A stretch of 45,480 nt of DNA from Sphingopyxis sp. LK2115. Its GTDB lineage: Bacteria; Pseudomonadota; Alphaproteobacteria; Sphingomonadales; Sphingomonadaceae. Below the pieces are notes generated by a model that saw only the letters and a program-made list of their open reading frames with translations, searched no databases and was not told the origin of the DNA. Position 1 is the stretch's first letter, and the number at the start of each line of letters is the position of its first letter. A program made the translations under genes and the position numbers. The stretch lies in contig NZ_JABWGQ010000059.1 in the NCBI RefSeq assembly GCF_014595975.1, positions 1-45,480 of the forward strand. The letters are read 5' to 3'. Shown piece after piece: positions 25,420 to 33,728 of this stretch.

Positions 25420-26775
25420 TTACACCACCCCGAAAGCCAGCATCGCGTCGGCAACCTTCTTGAATCCCGCGATGTTGGCGCCCTTTACATAGTCGATATA
25501 GCCACCCCCCTGATCGCCATAGGTCAGGCAGCGCGCGTGGATGCCGTCCATGATGTCCTTCAGCATCTGTTGCAGCTCGCCTTCGCTCCAGGCGCGGCGC
25601 GCGCTGTTCTGGCTCATTTCCAGCCCCGACACCGCGACGCCGCCGGCGTTGGCGGCCTTGCCCGGCGCGAACATGATCTTCGCATCCTTGAAGACATGCA
25701 CGCCGTCGAGGTTGGTCGGCATGTTCGCGCCCTCGCTCACCGCGATGCAGCCGTTCTGGACCAGCCTCTTGGCATCTTCGCCAAGCAGCTCATTCTGCGT
25801 CGCGCAGGGCAGCGCCACGTCGCACGGCACGCCCCACGGCGTCTTGCCGGGGGTGAAGGTGGCGGACTTGAACTCGTCGCAATAATCCTCGATCCGCCCG
25901 CGGCGATGCGTCTTGTGCGCCTTCACCCAGTCGATCTTGTCCTGGGTGATTCCGTCGGGATCGTGGATGAAACCGCCCGAATCGGACAGCGTCAGCACCT
26001 TGCCACCCAGTTGGACGATCTTTTCGGCGGCGTGCGTGGCGACATTGCCCGAACCCGAGATCACCGCCGTCTTGCCGACGAGATCCTGCCCCTTGACCGC
26101 AAGCATGTTGGCGAGGAAATAGACCGCGCCATATCCCGTCGCCTCGGTGCGGATCAGCGATCCGCCCCATTCCAGCCCCTTGCCGGTGAGCACCCCCGTG
26201 AACTCGTTGGTGATGCGCTTATACTGGCCGAACATGAAGCCGATCTCGCGCCCGCCGACCCCGATGTCGCCCGCGGGAACATCGACGTCGGCACCGATAT
26301 GACGGTAAAGCTCGGTCATGAAGCTCTGGCAAAAGCGCATGATCTCGCGCACGCTCTTGCCCTTGGGATTGAAGTTCGACCCGCCCTTGCCGCCGCCCAT
26401 CGGCAGGCCGGTCAGCGCATTCTTGAATGTCTGCTCGAACGCAAGGAACTTCAGCACGCTTTCGGTGACGCTGGGGTGAAAACGGATGCCGCCCTTATAG
26501 GGGCCGATCGCGTTGTTGTTCTGGACGCGCCAGCCGCGCTGGACGCGGATATTGCCATTGTCGTCCTCCCAGCAGACGCGGAAGGACACGACGCGGTCTG
26601 GCTCGGCGATTCGCCGCAATATCTGTTGCGCGTGATATTCTTCCTTGTCGGCGATGAAGTCGAAAATGTCCTCGGACACTTCCTGCACCGCCTGGACGAA
26701 TTCGGGCTGCCCCGGGTTGCGCCGTTGCACGCCCTCCATGAACGTCGCAAAATCGACGTGATCCGAAACTGCCAT
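25420..26775 (-). CDS. gdhA: NADP-type glutamate dehydrogenase
   Basis: The 451-residue enzyme reversibly aminates 2-oxoglutarate to glutamate, joining ammonium assimilation to the TCA cycle. Substrate motifs are complete: PYKGGIRFHPSV, the catalytic PMGGGKGGSNF (Lys near residue 130) and PAGDIGVGGREIGFMFG; the Rossmann segment is VISGSGNVATHAAEK. Length and sequence match the hexameric bacterial GdhA type, usually NADP-specific. Only 48 bases separate its stop from the cytochrome gene start, with no visible terminator, so transcription may continue into the multiheme genes. It is divergent from the CcmI-like gene. Confidence 0.95.
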   Translation of the reverse strand: MAVSDHVDFATFMEGVQRRNPGQPEFVQAVQEVSEDIFDFIADKEEYHAQQILRRIAEPDRVVSFRVCWEDDNGNIRVQRGWRVQNNNAIGPYKGGIRFHPSVTESVLKFLAFEQTFKNALTGLPMGGGKGGSNFNPKGKSVREIMRFCQSFMTELYRHIGADVDVPAGDIGVGGREIGFMFGQYKRITNEFTGVLTGKGLEWGGSLIRTEATGYGAVYFLANMLAVKGQDLVGKTAVISGSGNVATHAAEKIVQLGGKVLTLSDSGGFIHDPDGITQDKIDWVKAHKTHRRGRIEDYCDEFKSATFTPGKTPWGVPCDVALPCATQNELLGEDAKRLVQNGCIAVSEGANMPTNLDGVHVFKDAKIMFAPGKAANAGGVAVSGLEMSQNSARRAWSEGELQQMLKDIMDGIHARCLTYGDQGGGYIDYVKGANIAGFKKVADAMLAFGVV

Positions 26776-26834
26776 GCACCCCTCCCCTGCTGACTGGGAA
26801 AGCCGGTGCGACCCCTGACGATTTTGTCGTTGAC

Positions 26835-26849
26835 CGACCTCGTGGGTCG
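26835..26849. promoter_or_regulatory. Inverted repeat in the gdhA / TPR-gene divergent promoter region
   Basis: CGACC (26835-26839) and GGTCG (26845-26849) flank TCGTG in the 144-base region between the divergent genes. A TTGACC hexamer (26830-26835) on the plus strand overlaps the repeat and could be a -35 box for the rightward gene. Operator function is inferred. Confidence 0.3.
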
Positions 26850-26919
26850 AAGGCTACACCATCGCCGGGCAAAGGCAATATGGCGCGCAGTGCGTCGGCC
26901 ATTTTTCGCGGGAGCAAAA

Positions 26920-27867
26920 ATGAGCGAGACCAACTGTATGACGACCGGAAAAGCGTCCAGGCTGAGCGCCACCAATCGCGCGATCCTGATCGCCGCCTTT
27001 GTGCTGCTCGTCGCGGCGATCGGCTATGCGATATGGCGCGATTCGGCGCCCGCCGCCGACCAGGCGAGCGAAGGGGGCGCGGCGCCGGGCGACCAGCTCG
27101 CCGCGCTGGAGGCGCGCGTGCAGCGCGAACCGGAGAGCGCCGACGCCTGGACCGCGCTCGGCGGCGCCAGGTTCGACCTTGGCGATTTCGCAGGCGCCGC
27201 TGCCGCTTATGAAAAGGCCGTGGCGCTCTCGCCCGAATCGGCCGGGCTCTGGTCGGCGCTCGGCGAAGCGCGGGTGATGGCGAGCGAGCGCGACCCGATG
27301 CCCGCCGCGGCGTCCAAGGCTTTCGACAAGGCGATCGCGCTCGACGCCAAAGATCCGCGCGCCCGCTATTTCCTTGCGGTCAGAAAGGACATTGGCGGCG
27401 ATCACAGGGGCGCGATCGAGGACTGGTTCGCGCTGCTTGCCGACACGCCGCAGGGCGCGCCGTGGGAAGCGGATCTGCGCCGAACGATCGAACAGGTCGG
27501 CGCGATCCACAAGATCGACGTCGCGGCGCGGCTGGCGGCAACGCAGGCGCGGCCGCTGACCGCCGACGAGATGCCTGTCGCGGCGCGCGCGATCCCCGGG
27601 CCGAGCCGCGCCGAGATGGAAGCCGCGTCGCGGCTCCCCAAGGGACAGCAGGATGCGATGATCCAGGGCATGGTCGATGGGCTTGAGGCCAAGCTCAAGG
27701 CCAATCCCGCCGACGTCGATCGCTGGATCATGCTGATGCGCAGCCGCATGACGCTGGGCGAAACCGCAAAGGCGGCGCAGGCGCTGAAGGACGGCATCGC
27801 CGCCAATCCCGCCGCCGCGGGACGGCTGAAGGCGCAGGCGCAGCTGCTCGGCGTGCCAGGGGCATAG
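26920..27867 (+). CDS. CcmI/CycH-like membrane-anchored TPR protein
   Basis: The 315-residue protein has an N-terminal transmembrane helix (ILIAAFVLLVAAIGYAIW) and then TPR units (LEARVQREPESADAWTALGG; AAAYEKAVALSPESAGLWSA; AFDKAIALDAKDPRARYFLA), with another near the C-terminus. The order and sequence resemble the periplasmic TPR half of CcmI/CcmH, which holds apocytochrome c for heme attachment. No other ccm genes are in the window. I chose ATG at 26920, preceded by GGGAG; the frame open to 26806 is shadow. Its closeness to the multiheme genes suggests a cytochrome c maturation role (inference); a generic TPR scaffold is the alternative. Confidence 0.78.
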   Translation: MSETNCMTTGKASRLSATNRAILIAAFVLLVAAIGYAIWRDSAPAADQASEGGAAPGDQLAALEARVQREPESADAWTALGGARFDLGDFAGAAAAYEKAVALSPESAGLWSALGEARVMASERDPMPAAASKAFDKAIALDAKDPRARYFLAVRKDIGGDHRGAIEDWFALLADTPQGAPWEADLRRTIEQVGAIHKIDVAARLAATQARPLTADEMPVAARAIPGPSRAEMEAASRLPKGQQDAMIQGMVDGLEAKLKANPADVDRWIMLMRSRMTLGETAKAAQALKDGIAANPAAAGRLKAQAQLLGVPGA

Positions 27868-27936
27868 CCGGGCTTGGCGTCAAGCCGTCAAAGGCGTATG
27901 ATAGGTCGGCTGCGGGGGGCAACCAAAAAGGGTCGC

Positions 27937-27953
27937 CGCGGCACCGTGCCGCG
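27937..27953 (+). terminator. Possible stem-loop after the CcmI-like gene
   Basis: CGCGGCAC, C and GTGCCGCG make a 17-base palindrome, able to form a 6-bp stem with loop ACCGT, 70 bases past the TPR gene. No T-tract follows directly (TTT at 27960), so it is a weak terminator or a protein-binding palindrome. The rest of 27868-28104 holds only a REP-like half-site near 28060. Confidence 0.4.
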
Positions 27954-28104
27954 AGACGCTTTAAGACGTATTGCCTGGGACAGCCGTCCACTCTGTATCA
28001 GGCCTCGCGGTTTCCCGGCCGCAGGACGGGGCGGCTGATTGTCCTGCCCGCATCGTCACCCCGGCGCAGACCGGGAGGATGCGGAAGGAGCGGCCATGCG
28101 CGCC

Positions 28105-31100
28105 TTACCCCGCCATCAGCGCCGCATTGCCGCCCGCCGCGGTGATGTCGGTCGAAATCGTCTTTTCCTCCGCAAAACGGTGCAGATAATGCGGACCGCC
28201 CGCCTTGGGCCCCGTTCCCGACAGGCCGCGTCCGCCAAAGGGCTGCGACCCGACGATCGCGCCGATCTGGTTGCGGTTGACATAGACGTTGCCGACCGCC
28301 GCACGCGCCGCAATGTGGGCAGCGACGCCGTCAATGCGCGTGTGGACGCCGAGCGTCAGCCCGTAACCCGACGCATTGATCGCGTCGATCAGCGCGTCGA
28401 GCTCGCCGCCCTTCCACGTTGCGACATGCAGGACCGGCCCGAAAATCTCGCGCTTCAAATCGGCGACATGGTCAAGCCGGATCAGCACCGGCGGCACGAA
28501 ATGGCCGCCTGCGGGCAGAATCGTCCGCCCGGCTTCGGCAATCACGCGCCCCGCGGCGCGCGCTTCGGCGACATAGGCGGCGATATTCGCCTGGGCCTCG
28601 GCGTCGATGATCGGCCCCACGTCGGTTGCAAGGATCGCCGGATCGCCGACGTTGAGCTCGGCCATCGCCCCTGCAACCATGTCGATCATCGTATCGGCCA
28701 CATCTTCCTGCACGCAGAGCAGACGCAACGCCGAGCAGCGCTGCCCCGCCGACTGAAAGGCGCTGGCAACCGCATCGCGCGCGACCTGTTCGGGAAGCGC
28801 CGTCGAATCGACGATCATCGCATTCGCGCCGCCCGTCTCGGCGATCAGGGTCGCGATCGGGCCGTCGCGCCCGGCCAGGCTGCGGTTGATCGCGCGGGCA
28901 ACCTCCGTCGATCCGGTGAAGGCGACGCCGCTGATGTCGGCATGGCCGGTCAGCGCCGCGCCGACCGTTTCACCACGGCCGGGAAGATAATGCAGCACAT
29001 CGCCCGGGATACCGGCTTCGAGCAGCAGTTCGACCGCGGCGTGCGCGATCAGCGGCGTCTGCTCGGCGGGCTTGGCGAGCACGGCGTTGCCCGCGGCAAG
29101 CGCCGCCGACACCTGGCCGAGAAAAATGGCGAGCGGGAAGTTCCACGGGCTGATGCACACGAACACGCCCTTGCCCTCGAGCATCAGCTCGTTCCGCTCG
29201 CCCGTCGGGCCGGGCAATGCGACGGGATAGGTGAAATCGGCACGCGCCTGGGCCGCGTAATAGCGGAGGAAATCGACCGCTTCGCGCACCTCGGCGACCG
29301 CATCGGCCAAAGTCTTGCCCGCTTCGTCGATCGCAAGGCCGAGGAAGGCGGCGTCGCGCTCTTCGAGCAAATCGGCGGCGCGTTCGAGCCGCGCGGCGCG
29401 AAAAGCGCCGCCCGCAAGGCTCCAATTGCCTTGCGCCGCGCGCGCCGCCGCGACCGCGTCGGCGACCGCCGCCGCATCGGCCTCGATCGCCTGCCCGACG
29501 ATGGCGCCCGTCGCGGGGTTGCGCACGGGTTCGGCCCGGCCGTTTCGCGCTGCGCCGCCGACGATCGGCGCGGCAATGCGGTCGCTGCGCCGCGCGGCGC
29601 CGATCGCCGCGACCAGCGCCTCGGGCACGCCGGGATCGCCCAGATCGTAACCGCGCGAATTGCGCCGTACCGGGTCGAACAGCGCCAGCCCGGTGGCGAT
29701 GTTCGAGGACGCCGGGCTGGCGACGCTGCGCGGATCGACCGCCAGCGCTTCGGCGCTGACGTCGGGGTCGGAAAACTGGTGGACGAAGCTGGAGTTCGCG
29801 CCATTTTCGAGCAGGCGACGGACGAGATAGGCCAGCAGGTCGCGGTGCGTCCCCACCGGCGCATAGACACGCACCGGGCGCGGCGGCGGGAAGAGCGCGA
29901 CCAATGCGTCATGCGCGCCCTCGCCCATGCCGTGCAGCCGCTGCAACTCGTAATCGGCGCCCGCGAACAGTTCGGTGACGAACGCCAGCGTCATCGCATT
30001 ATGACTGGCAAAGGCCGGATAGATGCAATCCTGATGGCCGCGCAGCAGTTGCGCGCAGCGCATATAGTTGAGGTCGGTGTGCAGCTTTGCGGTGAACACC
30101 GGAAAATCGCCAAGGCCCAGCGTCTGCGCACGCTTGATCTCGGTATCCCAATAGGCGCCCTTGACCAGCCGCATCGACAGTTTGACGCCGCGCGTCCGCG
30201 CCCGCTTCGCGAGCCAGTCGATCACCGCGGGCGCGCGTTTCTGATAGGCCTGAATGACGATGCCCAGCCCGGCCCATCCGTCGGCAATCCCCGCGTCGAT
30301 CAGCGCCGCGAACACATCCATATGCGGTTCCAGCCGATCGCTTTCCTCGGCGTCGATCATCAGCGGAATGTTCGCCGCGCGCGCGGCTTTCGCAAGCTCG
30401 ATGACGCGCGGAACCAGTTCTTCGCGCACGCGCGCAGCTTGCAGATATTCGTATCGCGGATGAAGCGCCGACAGCTTGATCGAAATGCCGTGGTTCGCGT
30501 GCGGATCGCCCGGTTTGGCGTCCTTTCCGATGCGGGCAATCGCGTCGGCATAGCTTTCATGATAGCGCGCCGCGTCGGCGGCGGTGCGCGCCGCTTCGCC
30601 CAGCATGTCGAAACTCGCCAACTCGGCCTTTTGCTTGTCGGCGCGTTTGACCGCCGCGTCGATCGTCTCGCCCATCACGAACTGCTGGCCGAGCAGCTTC
30701 ATCGCCGCCAGCGCCGCCTGCCGGATCACCGGTTCGCCCGAACGGCGGATCATCGCCTTGAGCAGCGTCAGCGGGTTGGCCTTGCTGCCCATCGCGTCCA
30801 GCATCAGCGTCGCCGAACCGAGCGACAGGCCGCGCGCCGACAGCGCGACGATCAGCGGGCTGTCCGCATCGTCGCCCTCCGCCCAGTGGCGTCCGGCGAT
30901 CTTGTCGCGGATCAGCGCGTTTGCGGTCGCATGGTCGGGGACGCGCAGCAGCGCCTCGGCCAGGCACATCAGCACGACGCCTTCCTCGGTCGAGAGGCGA
31001 TAGCGGTTCATCAACTGCGCGACGAGCGTCTCGCGCTCGCCTTCGGCCTTCGCTTTGCGGATCAGTTCCAGCCCGCGCTGCGTCACTGTCGCGACGCTGG

Positions 31101-31200
31101 CGGGCGAGGTGGCAAGGGCGGCGCGCAACTCGGCGACGATATCGGTTTCGCTGCGGCGGGCAAGGGCGCGGATTGCGGCGCGGTCGGGGTCGTGAATCAT
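28105..31200 (-). CDS. putA: Bifunctional proline dehydrogenase / P5C dehydrogenase (PutA)
   Basis: This 1,031-residue enzyme oxidises proline to glutamate in two steps: an FAD-dependent proline dehydrogenase that passes electrons to quinone, and an NAD-dependent aldehyde dehydrogenase. PRODH motifs are ISIKLSALHPRYE, MIDAEESDRL and MRLVKGAYWDTEIKRA. ALDH motifs are CISPWNFPLAIFLGQ, FTGSTEVARAI, the catalytic Glu in IAETGGANAM (near 787) and catalytic Cys in GQRCSALR (near 820). It lacks the N-terminal ribbon-helix-helix DNA-binding domain of E. coli PutA, so it is not self-repressing; the divergent Lrp-family gene is the likely activator. Start ATG 31200. Confidence 0.95.
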   Translation of the reverse strand: MIHDPDRAAIRALARRSETDIVAELRAALATSPASVATVTQRGLELIRKAKAEGERETLVAQLMNRYRLSTEEGVVLMCLAEALLRVPDHATANALIRDKIAGRHWAEGDDADSPLIVALSARGLSLGSATLMLDAMGSKANPLTLLKAMIRRSGEPVIRQAALAAMKLLGQQFVMGETIDAAVKRADKQKAELASFDMLGEAARTAADAARYHESYADAIARIGKDAKPGDPHANHGISIKLSALHPRYEYLQAARVREELVPRVIELAKAARAANIPLMIDAEESDRLEPHMDVFAALIDAGIADGWAGLGIVIQAYQKRAPAVIDWLAKRARTRGVKLSMRLVKGAYWDTEIKRAQTLGLGDFPVFTAKLHTDLNYMRCAQLLRGHQDCIYPAFASHNAMTLAFVTELFAGADYELQRLHGMGEGAHDALVALFPPPRPVRVYAPVGTHRDLLAYLVRRLLENGANSSFVHQFSDPDVSAEALAVDPRSVASPASSNIATGLALFDPVRRNSRGYDLGDPGVPEALVAAIGAARRSDRIAAPIVGGAARNGRAEPVRNPATGAIVGQAIEADAAAVADAVAAARAAQGNWSLAGGAFRAARLERAADLLEERDAAFLGLAIDEAGKTLADAVAEVREAVDFLRYYAAQARADFTYPVALPGPTGERNELMLEGKGVFVCISPWNFPLAIFLGQVSAALAAGNAVLAKPAEQTPLIAHAAVELLLEAGIPGDVLHYLPGRGETVGAALTGHADISGVAFTGSTEVARAINRSLAGRDGPIATLIAETGGANAMIVDSTALPEQVARDAVASAFQSAGQRCSALRLLCVQEDVADTMIDMVAGAMAELNVGDPAILATDVGPIIDAEAQANIAAYVAEARAAGRVIAEAGRTILPAGGHFVPPVLIRLDHVADLKREIFGPVLHVATWKGGELDALIDAINASGYGLTLGVHTRIDGVAAHIAARAAVGNVYVNRNQIGAIVGSQPFGGRGLSGTGPKAGGPHYLHRFAEEKTISTDITAAGGNAALMAG

Positions 31201-31212
31201 GGCGCTGGCTTA

Positions 31213-31266
31213 GCATATCGTCGTGCGGCGATCCGACTTGTTTCGACCGCTGATATGTGCATATCG
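31213..31266. promoter_or_regulatory. Candidate PutR (Lrp-type) binding sites between putA and lrp
   Basis: The 98-base divergent region holds two GCATATCG direct repeats (31213-31220, 31259-31266). The second lies in GATATG-TG-CATATC (31252-31265), a perfect inverted repeat. TTCGACC (31242-31248) and GGTCGAA (31288-31294) are a further inverted pair. Multiple A/T-centred palindromes suit an Lrp-family octamer. Confidence 0.5.
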
Positions 31267-31298
31267 ACTAATTTTATGGCTTCGAATGGTCGAACAGG

Positions 31299-31769
31299 AT
31301 GAAGATTAGCCGTGATACGGTCGATCTGGACGATTTTGACCGCAAGATACTGGCGATTCTGGGCCGCGACGGGCGGATCACCTTCACCGAGCTTGCGCTG
31401 CGGGTCGGCCTGTCGAAAACGCCGTGTCAGCAGCGGGTGAAGCGTCTCGTCGACAGCGGGCTGATCACCGGCTTTCGCGCGATCGTCGATCCCGCCAAGG
31501 TCGGGCTCGACCATGTCGCCTTCACCGAGGTCAAGCTGTCGGACACGCGCGAGGAGGCGCTGAAACGGTTCAACGCCGCGGTGCGGCAGATTCCCGAAGT
31601 CGAGGAATGCCACATGATCGCAAGCAGCTTCGACTATCTGCTCAAGGTCCGCACCCCCGACATCCGTCGCTATCGCATCGTGCTCGGCGAAAAAATATCG
31701 AGCCTGCCGCACGTCGCCAGCACGTCGACCTTCGTCGCGATGGAAACCATCTGCGAATCGGCCCGCTGA
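31299..31769 (+). CDS. putR: Lrp/AsnC-family regulator, likely proline-responsive PutR
   Basis: The 156-residue protein has the AsnC-type helix-turn-helix (LDDFDRKILAILGRDGRITF, ELALRVGLSKTPCQQRVKRL) and a C-terminal RAM/SMBD ligand-binding domain (HMIASSFDYLLKVRTPDIRR). It is divergent from putA, as in other alphaproteobacteria where PutR activates putA in response to proline; the ligand is inferred from context. The ATG has AGG directly in front of it and no spaced Shine-Dalgarno, and TAATTTTAT lies about 20-30 bases upstream, so the transcript may be nearly leaderless. Confidence 0.9.
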   Translation: MKISRDTVDLDDFDRKILAILGRDGRITFTELALRVGLSKTPCQQRVKRLVDSGLITGFRAIVDPAKVGLDHVAFTEVKLSDTREEALKRFNAAVRQIPEVEECHMIASSFDYLLKVRTPDIRRYRIVLGEKISSLPHVASTSTFVAMETICESAR

Positions 31770-31817
31770 CAGAGGTGATTGACCGTCGCGCGCAGCTGTG
31801 CCAATCGCGCAACCCGC

Positions 31818-31891
31818 GCGGGTGTAGCTCAATGGTAGAGCAGAAGCTTCCCAAGCTTACGACGAGGGTTCGATTCCCTTCACCCGCTCCA
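31818..31891 (+). tRNA. tRNA-Gly (CCC), probable attachment site of the following element
   Basis: The cloverleaf is complete: acceptor GCGGGTG with CACCCGC, D arm GCTCAATGGTAGAGC, loop TTCCCAA with anticodon CCC, and T arm AGGGTTCGATTCCCT; CCA is encoded. The outermost anticodon-stem position is a G-A mismatch. Content changes from chromosomal to mobilization-type genes immediately downstream, and 3' ends of glycine tRNA genes are known integration sites. A second copy of the 3' end is not seen inside the window. Confidence 0.96.
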
Positions 31892-31927
31892 AATCTTCAG
31901 ATTCCACTAAAGTTTTGAAAAACAATA

Positions 31928-31948
31928 GCAAAAACCGCCGGTTTTTGC
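31928..31948 (+). terminator. Terminator of tRNA-Gly(CCC)
   Basis: GCAAAAACC, loop GCC and GGTTTTTGC form a perfect 9-bp stem 37 bases after the tRNA. The five-T run is within the 3' arm. It may belong to the element side of the junction. Confidence 0.6.
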
Positions 31949-32138
31949 CTGTGTAGGTACTGTGCAGAAAAATTTGCGGAACCGTCGCGCGGCCACGCGC
32001 GCAAAATCCGCTTCTACCCTCCCCAACATCGCCCATCAAAGCAGCCCCGTCTCGGGTTGATTCGAGCCTTGTTGTGGGCCATCCCTCGGCTATGGCGCGC
32101 AGCGCCCATATTAGGGCTAGAAGCGGCAGGTTAAGACG

Positions 32139-32360
32139 ATGCGAGCAAGACGCAGACAGGACGAACAGCGCATGAAGGCGCGGGCGCGCCGCGTCATGAC
32201 GCTGTGGTCGCGCGGTCTCTCCGATGCGCCTGCGCATTCGCCGCGCGCGGTCGGGCGCAATGCCTCGACGCATTGCCGCCCTTGCTCCTGCTGGCTGTGT
32301 AGCGGCCATAAGGACGTGCCGCGCAAGCGGGAACGCGGCTTCGAGGATCATCAGGGCTGA
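32139..32360 (+). CDS. Small basic Cys-rich protein, possible zinc ribbon
   Basis: The 73-residue protein starts MRARRRQDEQRMKARARR, is strongly basic and carries THCRPCSCWLCSGHKD, a C-x2-C-x-C-x2-C cluster flanked by His that could bind zinc. Similar small basic Cys-rich proteins occur in plasmids and phages (recognised from memory, unnamed). The frame is distinct from shadow ORFs and is followed by a T-tailed terminator on the same strand. It lies 250 bases from the tRNA, where element-borne excision or regulatory genes often sit; a DNA-binding role is inference only. Confidence 0.55.
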   Translation: MRARRRQDEQRMKARARRVMTLWSRGLSDAPAHSPRAVGRNASTHCRPCSCWLCSGHKDVPRKRERGFEDHQG

Positions 32361-32373
32361 AAGCCTTCTGTCC

Positions 32374-32455
32374 GGCGCGGCCCAAAGGTCGCGCCGCCTA
32401 CTCAGGGGTGGGTTGGGCGGGATAAGAAATAGCCGCCGTCACCATGACGGCGGCT
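32374..32455. repeat. Two tandem hairpins downstream of the small Cys-rich gene
   Basis: Hairpin one pairs GGCGCGGCC (32374-32382) with GGTCGCGCC (32387-32395) around CAAA, with one G-U pair. Hairpin two pairs AGCCGCCGTCA (32431-32441) with TGACGGCGGCT (32445-32455) around CCA, 11 bp perfect. Together with the terminator at 32465 they give three stem-loops in about 115 bases between convergent genes. Confidence 0.55.
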
Positions 32456-32464
32456 GCACCAGAT

Positions 32465-32491
32465 GCCGGAGGGTCGCCCCTCCGGCGTTTT
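32465..32491 (+). terminator. Rho-independent terminator between convergent genes
   Basis: GCCGGAGGG, loop TCGC and CCCTCCGGC (9-bp perfect stem) are followed by GTTTT on the plus strand, five bases from the ArdC-like gene stop. It should end transcription of the small Cys-rich gene. Confidence 0.75.
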
Positions 32492-32495
32492 CGAT

Positions 32496-33395
32496 TCAGG
32501 CGGCTTCCTTCACCTCGTCGGGTTGCGGCTGCAAGCTGTGGAGATAATCGGCGGCGCGCTGCGCATGGGCGGCGGCGCTGAAGATGGCGCGCTTGTCCTC
32601 CTTCAGCACCTTGAGCCAGTTGCCAATATAGGCGGCATGCTCGTCACGGGGTTCCGGCGACAGGCTGAGGTCGGCGCAAAGGAACGCCGCGCCAAGCTCT
32701 GCGACAAGTTCCTCCATCGCATAGCCTTCATCGCCCCACCGCTTGCGGCCAAAATCTCGCTCCAAGCGGTTCGCGCCTTTCGTCCAGTGGGTCATTTCAT
32801 GGGCAAGGGTGGCGTAATAGGCTTCGGCTTCGCGGAAGGCTTCAAAGGGCGGCATTTGCACAAAGTCTTGTGCGGGGCTGAAAAATGCTCGGCTGCCGCC
32901 GTGGCGAATATCCGCACGGGTGGCGGCAAAGAACGCCTCCGCATGCTCGATGCGCTGCACGCTATCGGCGGGAGGCTCGGCCAGCGCATAGAAATGCGCG
33001 GGCAATCCGTCCACCTGCTCCACGTTGAACACGGTGTATCCCTTCATAAAAGGAATATCGCGCTCGGATTCCTGCCCGCTCTCGTCGGTTTCGGTCTTGG
33101 TGATAGTGTTGGCGTAAACGACAAGATTGCCCTTTTCACCCTTGCGGACGTTGCCGCCAAGCTCCTGCGCCTGCTTGTAGGTCATCCAGATAGGCGCGTT
33201 ATAGCCGCGCTCGCAGGCTGCGCCCCATAGCATCAGGACGTTGATTCCACGGTAGGGCTGACCGTTTGCGCGCAGCGGGCGCGTGATGCGTCCTGCGGCA
33301 TGCTCGGCGCTCCACGGCTGAAACCACGGGCGGACGCCATTTTCCAGTGCGGTCACGATATGGGCGGTTACTCGTTCATAAACATCTTGTTTCAT
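32496..33395 (-). CDS. ardC: ArdC-like antirestriction protein
   Basis: The 299-residue protein has the ArdC/DUF1738 N-terminal domain (YERVTAHIVTALENGVRPWF; YRGINVLMLWGAACERGYNA; GGNVRKGEKGNLVVY), which binds single-stranded DNA in plasmid ArdC, and a C-terminal zincin-like peptidase with HEMTH (residues 199-203) and a downstream Glu in MEELVAELGAAFL as probable third zinc ligand. Such proteins protect incoming single-stranded DNA from restriction during conjugation. I chose ATG at 33395, preceded by an AAGG-type Shine-Dalgarno; the frame to 33686 has shadow composition. Substrates of the peptidase domain are unknown. Confidence 0.9.
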   Translation of the reverse strand: MKQDVYERVTAHIVTALENGVRPWFQPWSAEHAAGRITRPLRANGQPYRGINVLMLWGAACERGYNAPIWMTYKQAQELGGNVRKGEKGNLVVYANTITKTETDESGQESERDIPFMKGYTVFNVEQVDGLPAHFYALAEPPADSVQRIEHAEAFFAATRADIRHGGSRAFFSPAQDFVQMPPFEAFREAEAYYATLAHEMTHWTKGANRLERDFGRKRWGDEGYAMEELVAELGAAFLCADLSLSPEPRDEHAAYIGNWLKVLKEDKRAIFSAAAHAQRAADYLHSLQPQPDEVKEAA

Positions 33396-33728
33396 TGCCT
33401 TTTCTTCCTTGGCTGATGGGTTGCGCATGCAACCGACTAGCCACGCGGCAATGAGCGGGGATTCAGCCGTCCAGACCGGAAAACGGGGGATGGCGCGGGC
33501 CGGAGCGCAGCGACTACACGGCTCCCGTTTTCCGCACCCAAGGCTTGACTTGGGGCTTGGTCTTGACGGTGAAGGGCGGCACGCCCCCAAAGAAAGAAGG
33601 AATGCGGACGAAGGCCGCACGTTATCCGCGCGCGGGATTGTTACCGTATGGCCGAGACGCGCCTGCGTGGCGGCTCGGTGCCGCAAGGCATAAAGCCCAA
33701 TCCGGCAACGCCGGACGCGCCCATGCTG
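33396..33728. other. 333-bp gap between ardC and the LuxR gene with an 11-bp inverted repeat
   Basis: No credible gene is present; short open frames are shadows running into the LuxR gene. CGGAAAACGGG (33477-33487) and CCCGTTTTCCG (33524-33534) are perfect 11-base inverted arms 36 bases apart. The interval may hold the ardC promoter, and the repeat could be an operator or part of a structured RNA. Confidence 0.45.

Noticed and set aside
23749..26793. 1,014-residue plus-strand ORF
   Set aside because: It is antisense to the c554-type cytochrome and gdhA; Arg/His-rich composition and no domain, a high-GC shadow.
28039..31302. 1,087-residue plus-strand ORF
   Set aside because: Antisense to putA throughout, with shadow composition.
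31857..32351. 164-residue minus-strand ORF ending in ERVKGIEPSS
   Set aside because: Its C-terminus is simply the antisense of the tRNA T arm and acceptor, a common spurious prediction next to tRNA genes.
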